Shown piece by piece: positions 18,242 to 26,701 of a DNA stretch of 64,000 nt. Numbering within the stretch: position 1 is the first letter of the stretch; every line of letters begins with the position of its first letter. The notes below the pieces were generated by a model that saw only the letters and a program-made list of their open reading frames with translations, was not told the origin of the DNA and did no database searches. The position numbers and the translations under genes are program-made. Origin of the DNA: an uncultured Ruminococcus sp. GTDB taxonomy: Bacteria > Bacillota > Clostridia > Oscillospirales > Ruminococcaceae. The stretch is taken from contig CAJTWE010000008.1 in assembly GCA_910579955.1 (NCBI GenBank), positions 28,445 to 92,444 on the forward strand, read 5' to 3'.

Positions 18242-19138
18242 ATGAAGCGAATATATTTAATTTGCAACCTTAGATCAGGTAAAGCCTCCGCCGGAAATAA
18301 TATTGCAAAAATAATAGATATATTTACAAAGGCCGGTTTTGAGGTAACTATCCATACAACACAGTCTCGCAGTGATGGAACTTCAAGAGCGAAGTATGCC
18401 TGTGAATCGAAAAATTTCGATATGATCGTATGCTGCGGCGGTGACGGCACTCTGAATGAGGTCATAAGCGGCTGTATGGATTCAGAAAATCCGCTGCCTA
18501 TCGGATATATCCCCACAGGCTCTACAAATGATTTCGCAAGAAGTCTTAATATACCAAAGAATCACATTGAGGCTGCAAATGCTATTGTAAACGGTACGGC
18601 GGAAGCTTGTGATATAGGCAGGATAGGTGATAAATACTTCACATATATTGCTGCATTTGGTGCGTTTACTGAAATATCCTATCAAACAGCACAGCCTATT
18701 AAAAATGTTTTAGGTCATGCCGCATACCTTTTAAATGGTATGCTCAGCTTGCATAAAATAAAAGCATCTTATATGAGGATAGAATATGATAAATGTACTT
18801 TGGAGGATGAATTCATTTATGGCATGGTAACAAATTCCACGTCAGTTGCAAAGCTGCTTTCAATGCCTGATATGGAAAAAGACGACGGACTCTTTGAAGT
18901 TACACTTATAAGAAAGCCAAAAAATCTCATTGACCTACAACATATTATAACAGGGCTTACAAACTTTCAGCTTGGTGCTGAAAGAGAATATTTTGATCAT
19001 TTTCGTGCATCAAAAATATGCATTACCTGTTTAGAGGATGAGCCTGTTCCATGGACAGTAGATGGAGAATTTGGCGGAAATAAAGCTGTTAACTCAATAG
19101 AAAACCTGCAAAAGGCATTAAAATTCATACTGCCTTGA
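18242..19138 (+). CDS. Diacylglycerol kinase-family lipid kinase
   Basis: 298 residues of the YegS/DagK/BmrU family. The nucleotide-binding motif CCGGDGTLNEVISG is at about residues 64-77, with GYIPTGSTNDFARSL shortly after; the C-terminal beta-sandwich ends with WTVDGEFGG. Such enzymes phosphorylate diacylglycerol or related lipids at the membrane. Second gene of the operon with the acyl-CoA synthetase, followed by a strong terminator. Confidence 0.88.
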   Translation: MKRIYLICNLRSGKASAGNNIAKIIDIFTKAGFEVTIHTTQSRSDGTSRAKYACESKNFDMIVCCGGDGTLNEVISGCMDSENPLPIGYIPTGSTNDFARSLNIPKNHIEAANAIVNGTAEACDIGRIGDKYFTYIAAFGAFTEISYQTAQPIKNVLGHAAYLLNGMLSLHKIKASYMRIEYDKCTLEDEFIYGMVTNSTSVAKLLSMPDMEKDDGLFEVTLIRKPKNLIDLQHIITGLTNFQLGAEREYFDHFRASKICITCLEDEPVPWTVDGEFGGNKAVNSIENLQKALKFILP

Positions 19139-19153
19139 TAAGCACATAAAACA

Positions 19154-19197
19154 TAAACGGACTGGTGCATTTGTAGCATCAGCCCGTTTATTTTTGT
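19154..19197 (+). terminator. Terminator of the acyl-CoA synthetase/lipid kinase operon
   Basis: TAAACGG-ACTGGTGC pairs with GCATCAGCCCGTTTA; TTTTTGTTTT follows. Confidence 0.85.
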
Positions 19198-19231
19198 TTT
19201 ATTCAGTTCTATTAAGCCTTATCAAGTCTTA

Positions 19232-19981
19232 CTAAACAATAAACCCTGCACTTCTGAATGAATCTATTGCACTGCCCAGAATCTCTGCATTTGTTTTGGA
19301 TACTGAGTGAAGCAAGAGTATCTCGCCGCCGTGTACGCTCTTTCTAAGCCCTTCAAGCGCTGTTGCACAATCGGGCTGTGAATCTGTCTGCCAATCTACA
19401 TAGGCATAGCTCCAGAATAGAGTCTTATATCCCAGATCGCATACTGTTTTAATACGATCCTCGGAATATTCTCCGCAAGGAAATCTGAAATACTGCATTT
19501 CATAGCCGTATTCGTCCTTAACGTATTCGTGAAGTGACATGATTTCCTGTCTGGCTTCTTCTTCACTGAGCTTTGGAAGGCTTGCATGTGTCATACCATG
19601 ATTTCCAAGGACATGACCTTCATCTATCATTCGCTTTACAAGTGCGGTTTCTTTTTTAGCATAATCTCCCGTAAGGAAGAATATAGCTTTAACATTCTTC
19701 TCTTTTAGTGTGTCAAGAATATCCGCTGTATAACCATTTTCATACCCTTGGTCAAATGTTATTATAACACACTGTCGGTCGGGTGTTGTGGCATAAGCGT
19801 TATATTCGCAATACCTATTGTCAAACGAAACTGCATCGCCGGGACGATTTTCACAGTCCACTGATGTCCCTTGTCCATATCCGATAGCAGTATTATCGGC
19901 AAAAACATTCTCTGATACTGTCATAAGCATAGTTGTCACGATGAATGCTGCCACTGCTCCTTTAATACGACGCTTTGTCAT
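19232..19981 (-). CDS. PdaA-like polysaccharide deacetylase
   Basis: 249 residues. The ATG at 19981 has AAGGAG 12 bases upstream. A signal peptide or anchor lies at 8-30. The NodB domain begins with CVIITFDQGYENGY, where most family members have TFDDGY. The replacement of the second Asp and the GYENGYT sequence are typical of PdaA, which makes muramic delta-lactam in spore cortex (in B. subtilis the residue is Asn). Metal ligands fit the motif GNHGMTHASL. RFPCGEYSEDRI and a final LLHSVSKTNAEIL complete the fold. With dpaA and dpaB in the same window, a role in spore cortex is likely but not proven. Confidence 0.8.
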   Translation of the reverse strand: MTKRRIKGAVAAFIVTTMLMTVSENVFADNTAIGYGQGTSVDCENRPGDAVSFDNRYCEYNAYATTPDRQCVIITFDQGYENGYTADILDTLKEKNVKAIFFLTGDYAKKETALVKRMIDEGHVLGNHGMTHASLPKLSEEEARQEIMSLHEYVKDEYGYEMQYFRFPCGEYSEDRIKTVCDLGYKTLFWSYAYVDWQTDSQPDCATALEGLRKSVHGGEILLLHSVSKTNAEILGSAIDSFRSAGFIV

Positions 19982-20061
19982 ACCTTTGGTGCTCCTTCTG
20001 CGGATCTCTCCGCAATTACAGTATAACCTTTCTGCGCCGTACAATACATGGTATTATATGC

Positions 20062-20103
20062 CAAAAAAAACAAAATACCGACACATAAAAACATGTCGGT
20101 ATC
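20062..20103 (-). terminator. Terminator of ireB
   Basis: ATACCGACA pairs with TGTCGGTAT; TTTTGTTTTTTTT follows on the minus strand. Confidence 0.85.
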
Positions 20104-20107
20104 CATA

Positions 20108-20353
20108 TTAGCCGTTTATATAAGACTTTACAAGAGCCTGCAAAAGCTCATCTCTGTCAATATGACGGATAATGCTTCTTGCGTTATTGAATGTGGTTAT
20201 GTATGTCGGATCTTCGGACAAAATATAACCAACTATCTGATTTACAGGATTGTATCCTTTCTGAACCAGCGCATCATAAACTATTGTGAGATTTTTTCTC
20301 ATTTCGATTTCTTTTTCATCGTTTACGGAAAAGGTCATGGTCTTATCATACAT
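20108..20353 (-). CDS. ireB: IreB-family regulatory phosphoprotein (UPF0297)
   Basis: 81 residues with the full family pattern: TMTFSVNDEKEIEM at the start, VYDALVQKGYNPVNQIVGYILSEDP (in two pieces) and an end rich in Arg/Asp (ARSIIRHIDRDELLQALV). In Enterococcus, IreB is phosphorylated by the Ser/Thr kinase IreK and affects cell-envelope stress tolerance. The usual partner ruvX does not follow here: a terminator and then the deacetylase gene come next. Confidence 0.9.
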   Translation of the reverse strand: MYDKTMTFSVNDEKEIEMRKNLTIVYDALVQKGYNPVNQIVGYILSEDPTYITTFNNARSIIRHIDRDELLQALVKSYING

Positions 20354-20387
20354 TGATATCCGCCTCCTTAAAATTTTTCATAAATAT

Positions 20388-20416
20388 ATTATACCCTATT
20401 TTTTCTTGTTTTACAA
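20388..20416 (-). promoter_or_regulatory. Promoter of ireB
   Basis: TTGTAA, 17 bases, TATAAT on the minus strand. Confidence 0.6.
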
Positions 20417-20532
20417 GTGCTTTTCAATATTTTTTTCTAAACGGCCACTTATTTTGACATTTCAGTCTATTTTAAAGCCATTTATTTGTGAACAATGCAC
20501 AAAGGACCGCACTTATGCTAATTAAAAATAAC

Positions 20533-20565
20533 AAAGGGAATCAATCTAACAGACGATTTCCTTTT
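20533..20565 (-). terminator. Terminator of the dockerin pair
   Basis: AAAGGAAATC pairs with GATTCCCTTT (one mismatch); GTTATTTTT follows on the minus strand. Confidence 0.65.
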
Positions 20566-20588
20566 CTTCATATAAATTGAACGTCTAA

Positions 20589-21734
20589 TTATTTACTAAC
20601 TATATTATTCCAATCTGGCTCAAGTCCTGCGATACTTTGCGCATAATATGTGAGAATATTTGTTGCATCTGAAATATCCACCTTTGCATCTTCGCTGTCT
20701 GCACCGTTTATACTTTCGGTATCAGTATCAGCAAGATAGTATGAGAACTTATTGAGTTCCTCATCATCTTTGAATGAAGCGTCAAGACCTGCTGTTCTTT
20801 TTGCATAATATTCCAGTGCGGCTGTAGCATCGCTCATATCAACTATTCCATCCAGATTTGCATCGCCTTTGAGTTCTGGATTTGCTTCGCCGAGGACTGC
20901 TAATTTTACACTTACTTTAGGTTTAGAGTAGTTCAAACTACGCATATCCTTAATATTTTCCTCTCCAATAGAAGGATAACACAGAACTATTGGTTTTCTT
21001 AAATCCGATCTGTCATTTGGCAGAGCAAGGAGTCCAAGTTTAAAATAAGTAATTAAATCTGTTTCACTTTCTTTTTCAAGGTAAGCACCGTCCTGTAAAA
21101 GAACACTTCTATATCGACCTTGCACTTTATAAAGAGCACGACTACTAGCATCATTAACCGCACCCGACATTCTAAGCAGTGACAAATCTTCTACATACTC
21201 AACCTTGTTTTCCTCGTCCACTATTTCGTAATACGGCTCTTTAGCAATACCGTTGGATTCAAAAGAAACGCCTATTTGAAATGCTGAATAATCCGTATAT
21301 GAATACTTAGGGGCAATAACAACTGCATCGCCAAAATGCCAACTATATTCAACGTCAAATCCTTCTCCAACAGTAACCGTTTCAAAATTTATGGATTCAT
21401 CTGTATAGCACCTAGAAAATTCACTCCATATTGTTGAGTCAATATCATATATCTTTTCATCAAGCACAATATGCTTTACCTGAGGAAGATAGTCTCTCCA
21501 CGGCTTTAATTCATAATCAGTCGCTCTACCGCCGGTATCTAAGGTGATGTGCTCATCAGTATAATTCTCATCAACTTTAAAGGTAAGAGTGTCTCCTGAT
21601 AATTCCCAGCTAAAAATTTCATTAAAAGTTCCTGATGTAGGAGCTTCTTCGGCGAATGAGGATATACTCGGCAAGCTTGCCGCCATCATTGAAATCGCAA
21701 GCAGATAAGCGGCTGCTTTACTTTTTAATTTCAT
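20589..21734 (-). CDS. Secreted dockerin protein of unknown function
   Basis: 381 residues. Signal peptide 1-28. Residues 30-290 form an unrecognised region with a BspA-like opening (FSWELSGDTLTFKVDE) and LPQVKHIVLDEKIYDI. The C-terminal dockerin is GDANLDGIVDMSDATAALEYYA, an insertion of about 40 residues, then DSEDAKVDISDATNILTYYA. The same long insertion between dockerin halves appears in the 660-residue protein at 41175-43157, so the two dockerins may belong to one specificity group. The upstream dockerin gene ends 20 bases before, so the two form an operon. Confidence 0.75.
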   Translation of the reverse strand: MKLKSKAAAYLLAISMMAASLPSISSFAEEAPTSGTFNEIFSWELSGDTLTFKVDENYTDEHITLDTGGRATDYELKPWRDYLPQVKHIVLDEKIYDIDSTIWSEFSRCYTDESINFETVTVGEGFDVEYSWHFGDAVVIAPKYSYTDYSAFQIGVSFESNGIAKEPYYEIVDEENKVEYVEDLSLLRMSGAVNDASSRALYKVQGRYRSVLLQDGAYLEKESETDLITYFKLGLLALPNDRSDLRKPIVLCYPSIGEENIKDMRSLNYSKPKVSVKLAVLGEANPELKGDANLDGIVDMSDATAALEYYAKRTAGLDASFKDDEELNKFSYYLADTDTESINGADSEDAKVDISDATNILTYYAQSIAGLEPDWNNIVSK

Positions 21735-21754
21735 AAAATCACCTCGTCTTATTT

Positions 21755-22645
21755 TTAAGCAAGATATTGATCAAGTTTTACAAGATCAACCATACTTACA
21801 ATGCCATCAAGATTAAAGTCGGCAGCAGCTACATTTGTAACAAATGAATAGTGGTTGCTTCCATCTGCATACGTAATATCAAGCGCAGTTTGTTCTGCCA
21901 AAAATTGAAGTAAAAGTGTAGAATCAGCTTTATTTACAATTCCATCATGATTTACATCGCCTTTTGCGTATGTTTCGTAAGCGAATACATCATTTGGAAT
22001 CTGATTTTCATCCATCTCTACTGACATGGAGATTGTATTATAAAGCTTAGCTTCAGTATTCACAGTAGAGTTTATAGGCGCAATTTCTATTTTTGCTACT
22101 GAACGAGCAGTAGATGATGAAAATGCATTAACTCCACCCAAACTAATGGTATGACTCCATTTTGTATATCCACTCTCAAAACCTAAAGCAACGTAGCTCG
22201 CATTACTTTCATAGCTAGGTACTAAAGTCATACTTTCCTTTGTTGTACTTACCAACTTATTGGAAGCAGAAACTTTAATTTTAGATTCATCAATTGGACA
22301 ATCCGGTGTTGTAGCAATTACAAGAACAAAATGCTCTGTAGATGCAAGTCCTGTGTTGCTGTAATAATGACCGGGGGTTGTCGCTCTTGCCATTGGCTGT
22401 TCTTCCATCATCGCAAGACCTTCCATGTATGTATCCATAATGTCCATGGCTTCATCTAAAGCACATCCATTATCAATGAGATACTGCGCACACTTGCGGT
22501 CGATACCCTCATTAAACGATTGTACGAATTCCTCCTTTGCCATATCTTGATTTTCATAAGCAAATGCCGGTGATATGGACGCCGCCATTGCTGTCGTGGT
22601 TACCGCTGCAAGTATAGCTGCTGCGGCTCTTTTTACTGTTTTCAT
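21755..22645 (-). CDS. Secreted dockerin protein of unknown function
   Basis: 296 residues. Signal peptide 1-29 (AAAAILAAVTTTAMA). A short helical region (30-75) contains ALDEAMDIMDTYMEGL, followed by a beta-rich domain (about 90-225) with repeated Thr/Ser strands. The end is a dockerin: GDVNHDGIVNKADSTLLLQFLA, then DFNLDGIVSMVDLVKLDQYLA. No catalytic motif is seen, so it may be a binding or structural component. First gene of a two-gene operon with a consensus promoter. Confidence 0.75.
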   Translation of the reverse strand: MKTVKRAAAAILAAVTTTAMAASISPAFAYENQDMAKEEFVQSFNEGIDRKCAQYLIDNGCALDEAMDIMDTYMEGLAMMEEQPMARATTPGHYYSNTGLASTEHFVLVIATTPDCPIDESKIKVSASNKLVSTTKESMTLVPSYESNASYVALGFESGYTKWSHTISLGGVNAFSSSTARSVAKIEIAPINSTVNTEAKLYNTISMSVEMDENQIPNDVFAYETYAKGDVNHDGIVNKADSTLLLQFLAEQTALDITYADGSNHYSFVTNVAAADFNLDGIVSMVDLVKLDQYLA

Positions 22646-22694
22646 TTAGAAAATTCCTTTCATTTTTTTTACTGCTATCGCAGTAATTACCTAT

Positions 22695-22723
22695 ATTATA
22701 TCATTGTCCACACCATTTGTCAA
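22695..22723 (-). promoter_or_regulatory. Promoter of the dockerin pair
   Basis: TTGACA, 17 bases, TATAAT on the minus strand. The leader then contains a small stem, TACTGC-GATA-GCAGTA. Confidence 0.78.
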
Positions 22724-22774
22724 TATTTATTTTATTTTTTCTTAAACCTTATGCAAAATTCGGCACTTTTTCAC

Positions 22775-22810
22775 AAAAAAGAGCCCCGCAGTTTTTCTCA
22801 CCGCAGGGCT
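22775..22810 (-). terminator. Terminator of the DUF1540 gene
   Basis: AGCCCTGCGG pairs with CTGCGGGGCT; CTTTTTTG follows on the minus strand. Confidence 0.85.
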
Positions 22811-22825
22811 GATTTTTAAAACAGC

Positions 22826-23020
22826 TTATCGACAGCCTTCGCCTGTGCAAGCGCTTGATCTCTTGACAAAGCTCTTGCAATCTGTACACTCAGGTACTGT
22901 CGGGTTTGTTTCATGTGTGCCAACATGAATGCTGTCCAGAACACAATAGTTCTCGGATACCATGTTATGCTGACACTGGCTTACTGTACAGTTGATACAA
23001 GGATTCTTACGTGTTTCCAT
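22826..23020 (-). CDS. DUF1540 Cys-rich protein
   Basis: 64 residues with eight Cys in the DUF1540 order: CINCTVSQCQHN, YCVLDSIHVGTHETNP and CTDCKSF. The family is found in Clostridia and Bacilli and probably binds zinc or another metal; its role is unknown. Monocistronic. Confidence 0.85.
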   Translation of the reverse strand: METRKNPCINCTVSQCQHNMVSENYCVLDSIHVGTHETNPTVPECTDCKSFVKRSSACTGEGCR

Positions 23021-23165
23021 AAATAATACTTCCTTTCATTATATGCCGATCTTTCGGCTTGAAAATATTATATCCTCACGATTTATGTTTATACATACAC
23101 TTTTCTTTTTTCTGCTTTTCAATATCATATCACATTATTTTCACATTAACGGGGTATACTATAAC

Positions 23166-23381
23166 CATGCTCTTCAAAGAGCATATAACATCCTCTAAAA
23201 TGCTTTTACATTTACCCCAGTGTAAAAGTAATCCCCAATAATCCCTATATCATAGCAGCTGCGTCTCCAACCCCGAGACGCATTGCTGCAATACCTACTA
23301 CAGGGCAGATAATAACGACATATTCCACCCTTTCAAATAAAATATACGAAAAAAGCAGCTGAACTCCAGCTGCTTTTTTCG
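23166..23381 (+). ncRNA. Candidate small RNA with C-rich loops
   Basis: A -10 box TATACT at 23154-23159 (weak -35) is followed by hairpins ATGCTCTT-CA-AAGAGCAT (23167-23184), TTTTACA/TGTAAAA enclosing ACCCC, and GCGTCTC/GAGACGC (23261-23281) with CAACCCC in its loop. The single-stranded part carries TCCCCAATAATCCC, and a perfect terminator closes the unit at 23347-23381. There is no ORF of note. C-rich loops of this type pair with Shine-Dalgarno sequences in several Firmicutes small RNAs. The 360-bp gap holds nothing else that I recognise. Confidence 0.4.
23347..23381. terminator. Bidirectional terminator of the GT4 gene and the candidate small RNA
   Basis: A perfect 15-bp stem (CGAAAAAAGCAGCTG with its complement) and a 5-base loop. 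Confidence 0.88.
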
Positions 23382-23386
23382 TATTA

Positions 23387-24619
23387 TCAGGAAACATTCA
23401 CTGTTTCAGTTTCTTTGTTCTTCTCATGTGTTTTTGTCTCTGCTTTTGCCTCTTCGACCTCGACCTCTTCGCAGTTTTCTAGCTGCACTTCATAGATCTG
23501 TCGCATTATGTACTCCGCATTCTCACGATAAAATGCTTCCACCGCATGACGATTGTGCTGTCCGATATTCTCTCGAAGCCTTTTATCCTCTGTAAGAGCT
23601 TCGATGCCTGCCACAAAGCCGGTTATATCGTCAGGCTTGAAACAAAAGCCCGTCACACCGTCCTCCATAAAGTCTTTAAAACACTGAACATTTGACGTAA
23701 TAAGCGGAAGTCCTGCCTCCATAGCTTCAAGAGCGGCTATGCCTACGCCTTCTTCCTTGGACGGCAAGCAAAAAATGTCGCAAGCATGCAGCATATTTAC
23801 AATATCGTCACGATGCTTTGTGAAGTGAACTCTGTCCTCTAAATTAAGATTTCGTGTAAGCTTATAGAGATAATCCGCATTGTCCCCGCCACCGCATATT
23901 ACATAGTGAATCTCAAGCATTCTCAAACGTGCAAGAGCTTTCAGTATAATGGCGTGATTCTTTTGTTTTGTCAAAGCGCCAACTGTTATAAGCGTTACAG
24001 CGTTTTGCGGTATTTCCATAAAGTCACGCATTCTATGACGGCTTACTGTAGGCGCACGAAAACGATATGGATCAAGTCCCGTTCCGGGAATGCGGAAAAT
24101 GTGCTTTGACTTGAAATTATTTTTCGCAAAGTTGTAGTCCTCATGATTGCAGCATATAAATATTTCTGCATACTTTGCAGCTCTTTTAAGCTTTGGTGTA
24201 AGTTTCCGGCGTTTCATAAATGACACGCCATCGTAAACAGGCAGCCCATAAGAAGTACACATAACCGGTATGTGATACTTTTCCGCAATAGGCCCTGCAC
24301 ATTGAAGAGCTGTCAGGGTAAGGCAGTGTACCAGATCGTAATCAAAATGCTTGAAGATCTTGACAAGCTCTTTTTCTATGTTTGGTTGGTGTATAAAGGG
24401 ATTATTGAATTTTTCAAAGCCGAGCTGCAAGCATGTTATGCCTGCGTCTCTAAGTTCATTTGCAAAGGCGTCTACACGTTCCGATGATGTGGTATTTCCA
24501 TGTATAAAATTACAGCCTACGTGTATTTCGCAGTCCAGTTCAAGCAAAAGGTTAAGATTGGAACGATTGTTAAGATCCTGCAAAGACGCTGTGTCTGAAA
24601 GCACCAGAACACGTTTCAT
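23387..24619 (-). CDS. GT4-family glycosyltransferase
   Basis: 410 residues in the GT-B fold. The N-terminal domain contains FDYDLVHCLTLTALQCAG. The C-terminal domain starts ITVGALTKQKNHAIILKAL and carries the nucleotide-sugar motif SKEEGVGIAALEAMEAGLP with the E-x7-E pair. The last 35 residues are a charged Glu/Lys/Thr tail unlike the domain. It probably adds a sugar to a surface polysaccharide or glycolipid. It stands alone, with its own promoter and terminator. Confidence 0.85.
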   Translation of the reverse strand: MKRVLVLSDTASLQDLNNRSNLNLLLELDCEIHVGCNFIHGNTTSSERVDAFANELRDAGITCLQLGFEKFNNPFIHQPNIEKELVKIFKHFDYDLVHCLTLTALQCAGPIAEKYHIPVMCTSYGLPVYDGVSFMKRRKLTPKLKRAAKYAEIFICCNHEDYNFAKNNFKSKHIFRIPGTGLDPYRFRAPTVSRHRMRDFMEIPQNAVTLITVGALTKQKNHAIILKALARLRMLEIHYVICGGGDNADYLYKLTRNLNLEDRVHFTKHRDDIVNMLHACDIFCLPSKEEGVGIAALEAMEAGLPLITSNVQCFKDFMEDGVTGFCFKPDDITGFVAGIEALTEDKRLRENIGQHNRHAVEAFYRENAEYIMRQIYEVQLENCEEVEVEEAKAETKTHEKNKETETVNVS

Positions 24620-24658
24620 GTATTTTTTCTCCTTTCCGAAAAATAGTATACTATTATT

Positions 24659-24687
24659 AGTATATCACATTTTTTTCGGAAATGCAA
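24659..24687 (-). promoter_or_regulatory. Promoter of the GT4 gene, overlapped by dyads
   Basis: TTGCAT, 17 bases, TATACT on the minus strand. The -10 box is part of TATACTA-TTAT-TAGTATA, itself flanked by CCGAAAAA and TTTTTCGG, so an operator is possible here. Confidence 0.55.
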
Positions 24688-24715
24688 GAACGGAACTTTT
24701 GCTATTTATAAAAAC

Positions 24716-26033
24716 TCATTCTGTCTCAAAAATTACGTATTCATTAAACTGTTCTGTGCCGTTTTCGTCCCAGTAATGAGTGTATTCTACAATTTTATCT
24801 ATTTCACTCAGGCGCATAGGTCTGCTGTAACAATTTACTATACCATCACAGGTGGCACTGCCTGCTGAAGATGTACCGTAGGAATATGGAAATGCCTTAT
24901 AACGTGTTCCTTCTAATATGTAGCTGGAGTCGCTTTGGTCTACCGGAATATCGCTGAACATTCTGAATTCATCCGCCATGACTGTTCCGTCATTAAGGAA
25001 AATGGCAGTTCCACAGAATTCTTCCTTGGAAGGATCGAATTCATCGTTATAAGGATCATAATTATTATCCATTGACCTATACAAAGACAGATCGTCCAAA
25101 ATGTAGACATTGTGGTCAGTTTCAATAGTAAGCGGTTCAGACTGCGGCTCTGCAATCGGAATATCTGCTGACCAGCCTCCTTTTAAAACTGACTGCTCTT
25201 GTGCATAGTAACCCCTTTGTGTTTTACTTCTAAGCTCATCAAATCCATTTTCATGCTGGAATTTCTTCCAATCACCAATGTCCATATCCTCTGTGAAATA
25301 CTTTTTCTGTAGTTCATCGTCAAGCTCAATCATTTTCTCAAAAACAGCATTTTCTTGAGCTGATGTATAAACACCTGCAAAATCAACGTGCATTGAAGCT
25401 CCGGCAAGCTCTGAATCCACCAGATAATAAGTCAGATAATAAAGTTTCGCTCTTTTGGAACGGCTCTGAAACAAATCCACTCAAAGCCGCTTCCTTTTTT
25501 GTTCCGTCTTTCAGTGTAAACGCAAAGTACGGCAGCATTTTCATATCATCAGTAAGCACCGTGCCATCCAGCACTGTTAAACGAAAGCTCATCATAAGAG
25601 AATTGCTGTCATTATATAGCCCCAAAAATTCCATAGTACCGGACTGTGTCTGCGTAAACGTCACATCAGGACAGTTATAATATGGCTGCATCTCTGCAAT
25701 AGCTTCGGGAAGCACCATATTCACAGCAGGCAAATGTTCATTAACAGCAGTACCCTGTACATCGGCTTTTGATACAGATTTAAAGAACTCATCCATTTTT
25801 CCAGATACAGCACCTGCTGTAATAGTTCCTCCTGCCAATACGGCAATTGCTGCTGCTATGCCAAAAACACGATAAGAACGACGTTTCGTCTGCTTCACAG
25901 GGTGAATATCCGCCTTTTCAAACGCTTTGTCCGTTACGGATTTCAGGTCTATATCCTGACCTTTAAGCTTCGGCAGCTTCTCAAACTCCTCACTATTAAA
26001 CGCATCGAAAATATCATACAAATTCCGTTTCAT
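24716..26033 (-). pseudogene. Anti-sigma factor gene split by a frameshift
   Basis: Two overlapping frames make one protein. 26033-25383 encodes a cytoplasmic N-terminus, a membrane segment (about residues 57-78, VFGIAAAIAVLAGGTI) and the first part of a DUF4179-like exterior. The frame at 25480-24716 continues it (RAKLYYLTYYLVDSELAG) for a further 240 residues. A +1 shift near the A4 run at about 25456 joins them; one extra A there would explain it. The N-terminal part overlaps the sigma gene by 20 bases, as in the pair at 2.8-4.4 kb. It may be a true mutation, a sequencing error or programmed frameshifting. The N-terminal piece alone still has the sigma-binding part and the membrane segment. 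Confidence 0.75.
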
Positions 26034-26568
26034 AAGTATACCCTCTTTCTATAAGCAAATCTTTAAGTTTCTTTCGTGCTCTATGCAGACGTACTTTTAC
26101 TGCACTAGTTGAAAGCTTCATTTCATCAGCAATTTCTTGAATTTGCTGATAATAATAGTAATGCCGTATCAGTACCTCTCCATCTTGTTCAGAAAGCTGC
26201 GTTATTGCATCACGAATAGTCTCAGCAAGCAGTGTTTTCTCTACTTCTTCCTGCAAATCAGCAGCGTCTATTATAATAGTATCCTCAATGGGTACTGTAT
26301 CTTTCCGGCTGCGTAAACGACTCTTTGTTTTATTGCGTGCAATGGCTGCAAGATAGGGCTGCACCTTCCCTTCTATTAGCTTATCTGACGTTTGCCATGC
26401 CGCCAAAAACACATCTGCTGCAAGCTCTTCGACATCATCTTCTCCAAGCACACCTCTGCTTATGTTCCGTATAATCGCAGCCACATAGCCGCTATAGGAA
26501 TCTATAAGCTTTTTAAGAGCGTTCGGATCTTTTTCACGCATCTGCGAAATAAGCACTTTTTCTCTCAT
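26014..26568 (-). CDS. ECF-type RNA polymerase sigma factor
   Basis: 184 residues. Region 2 lies at about residues 20-85 (DDVEELAADVFLAAWQTSDKL) and region 4 at about 125-175 (LSEQDGEVLIRHYYYYQQIQ, then STSAVKVRLHRARKKLKDLL). The RBS AAAGGAGG is 10 bases before the ATG. Its end overlaps the frameshifted anti-sigma gene. If the anti-sigma is inactive, this sigma factor may be constitutively free. Confidence 0.9.
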   Translation of the reverse strand: MREKVLISQMREKDPNALKKLIDSYSGYVAAIIRNISRGVLGEDDVEELAADVFLAAWQTSDKLIEGKVQPYLAAIARNKTKSRLRSRKDTVPIEDTIIIDAADLQEEVEKTLLAETIRDAITQLSEQDGEVLIRHYYYYQQIQEIADEMKLSTSAVKVRLHRARKKLKDLLIERGYTYETEFV

Positions 26569-26663
26569 TGGACTAAACCTCCTTTCACTTATAAAAACGC
26601 ATAAACAAACGAAAAGGTTACATTATAAATCAACTTCCAAATAATCTAAAAACAATTTCATAA

Positions 26664-26695
26664 ACAAAAAGACCGCTGAATAAAATCAGCAGTCA
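26664..26695 (-). terminator. Terminator of the RluA operon
   Basis: GACTGCTGA pairs with TCAGCGGTC; TTTTTG follows on the minus strand. Confidence 0.8.
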
Positions 26696-26701
26696 TAATT
26701 T

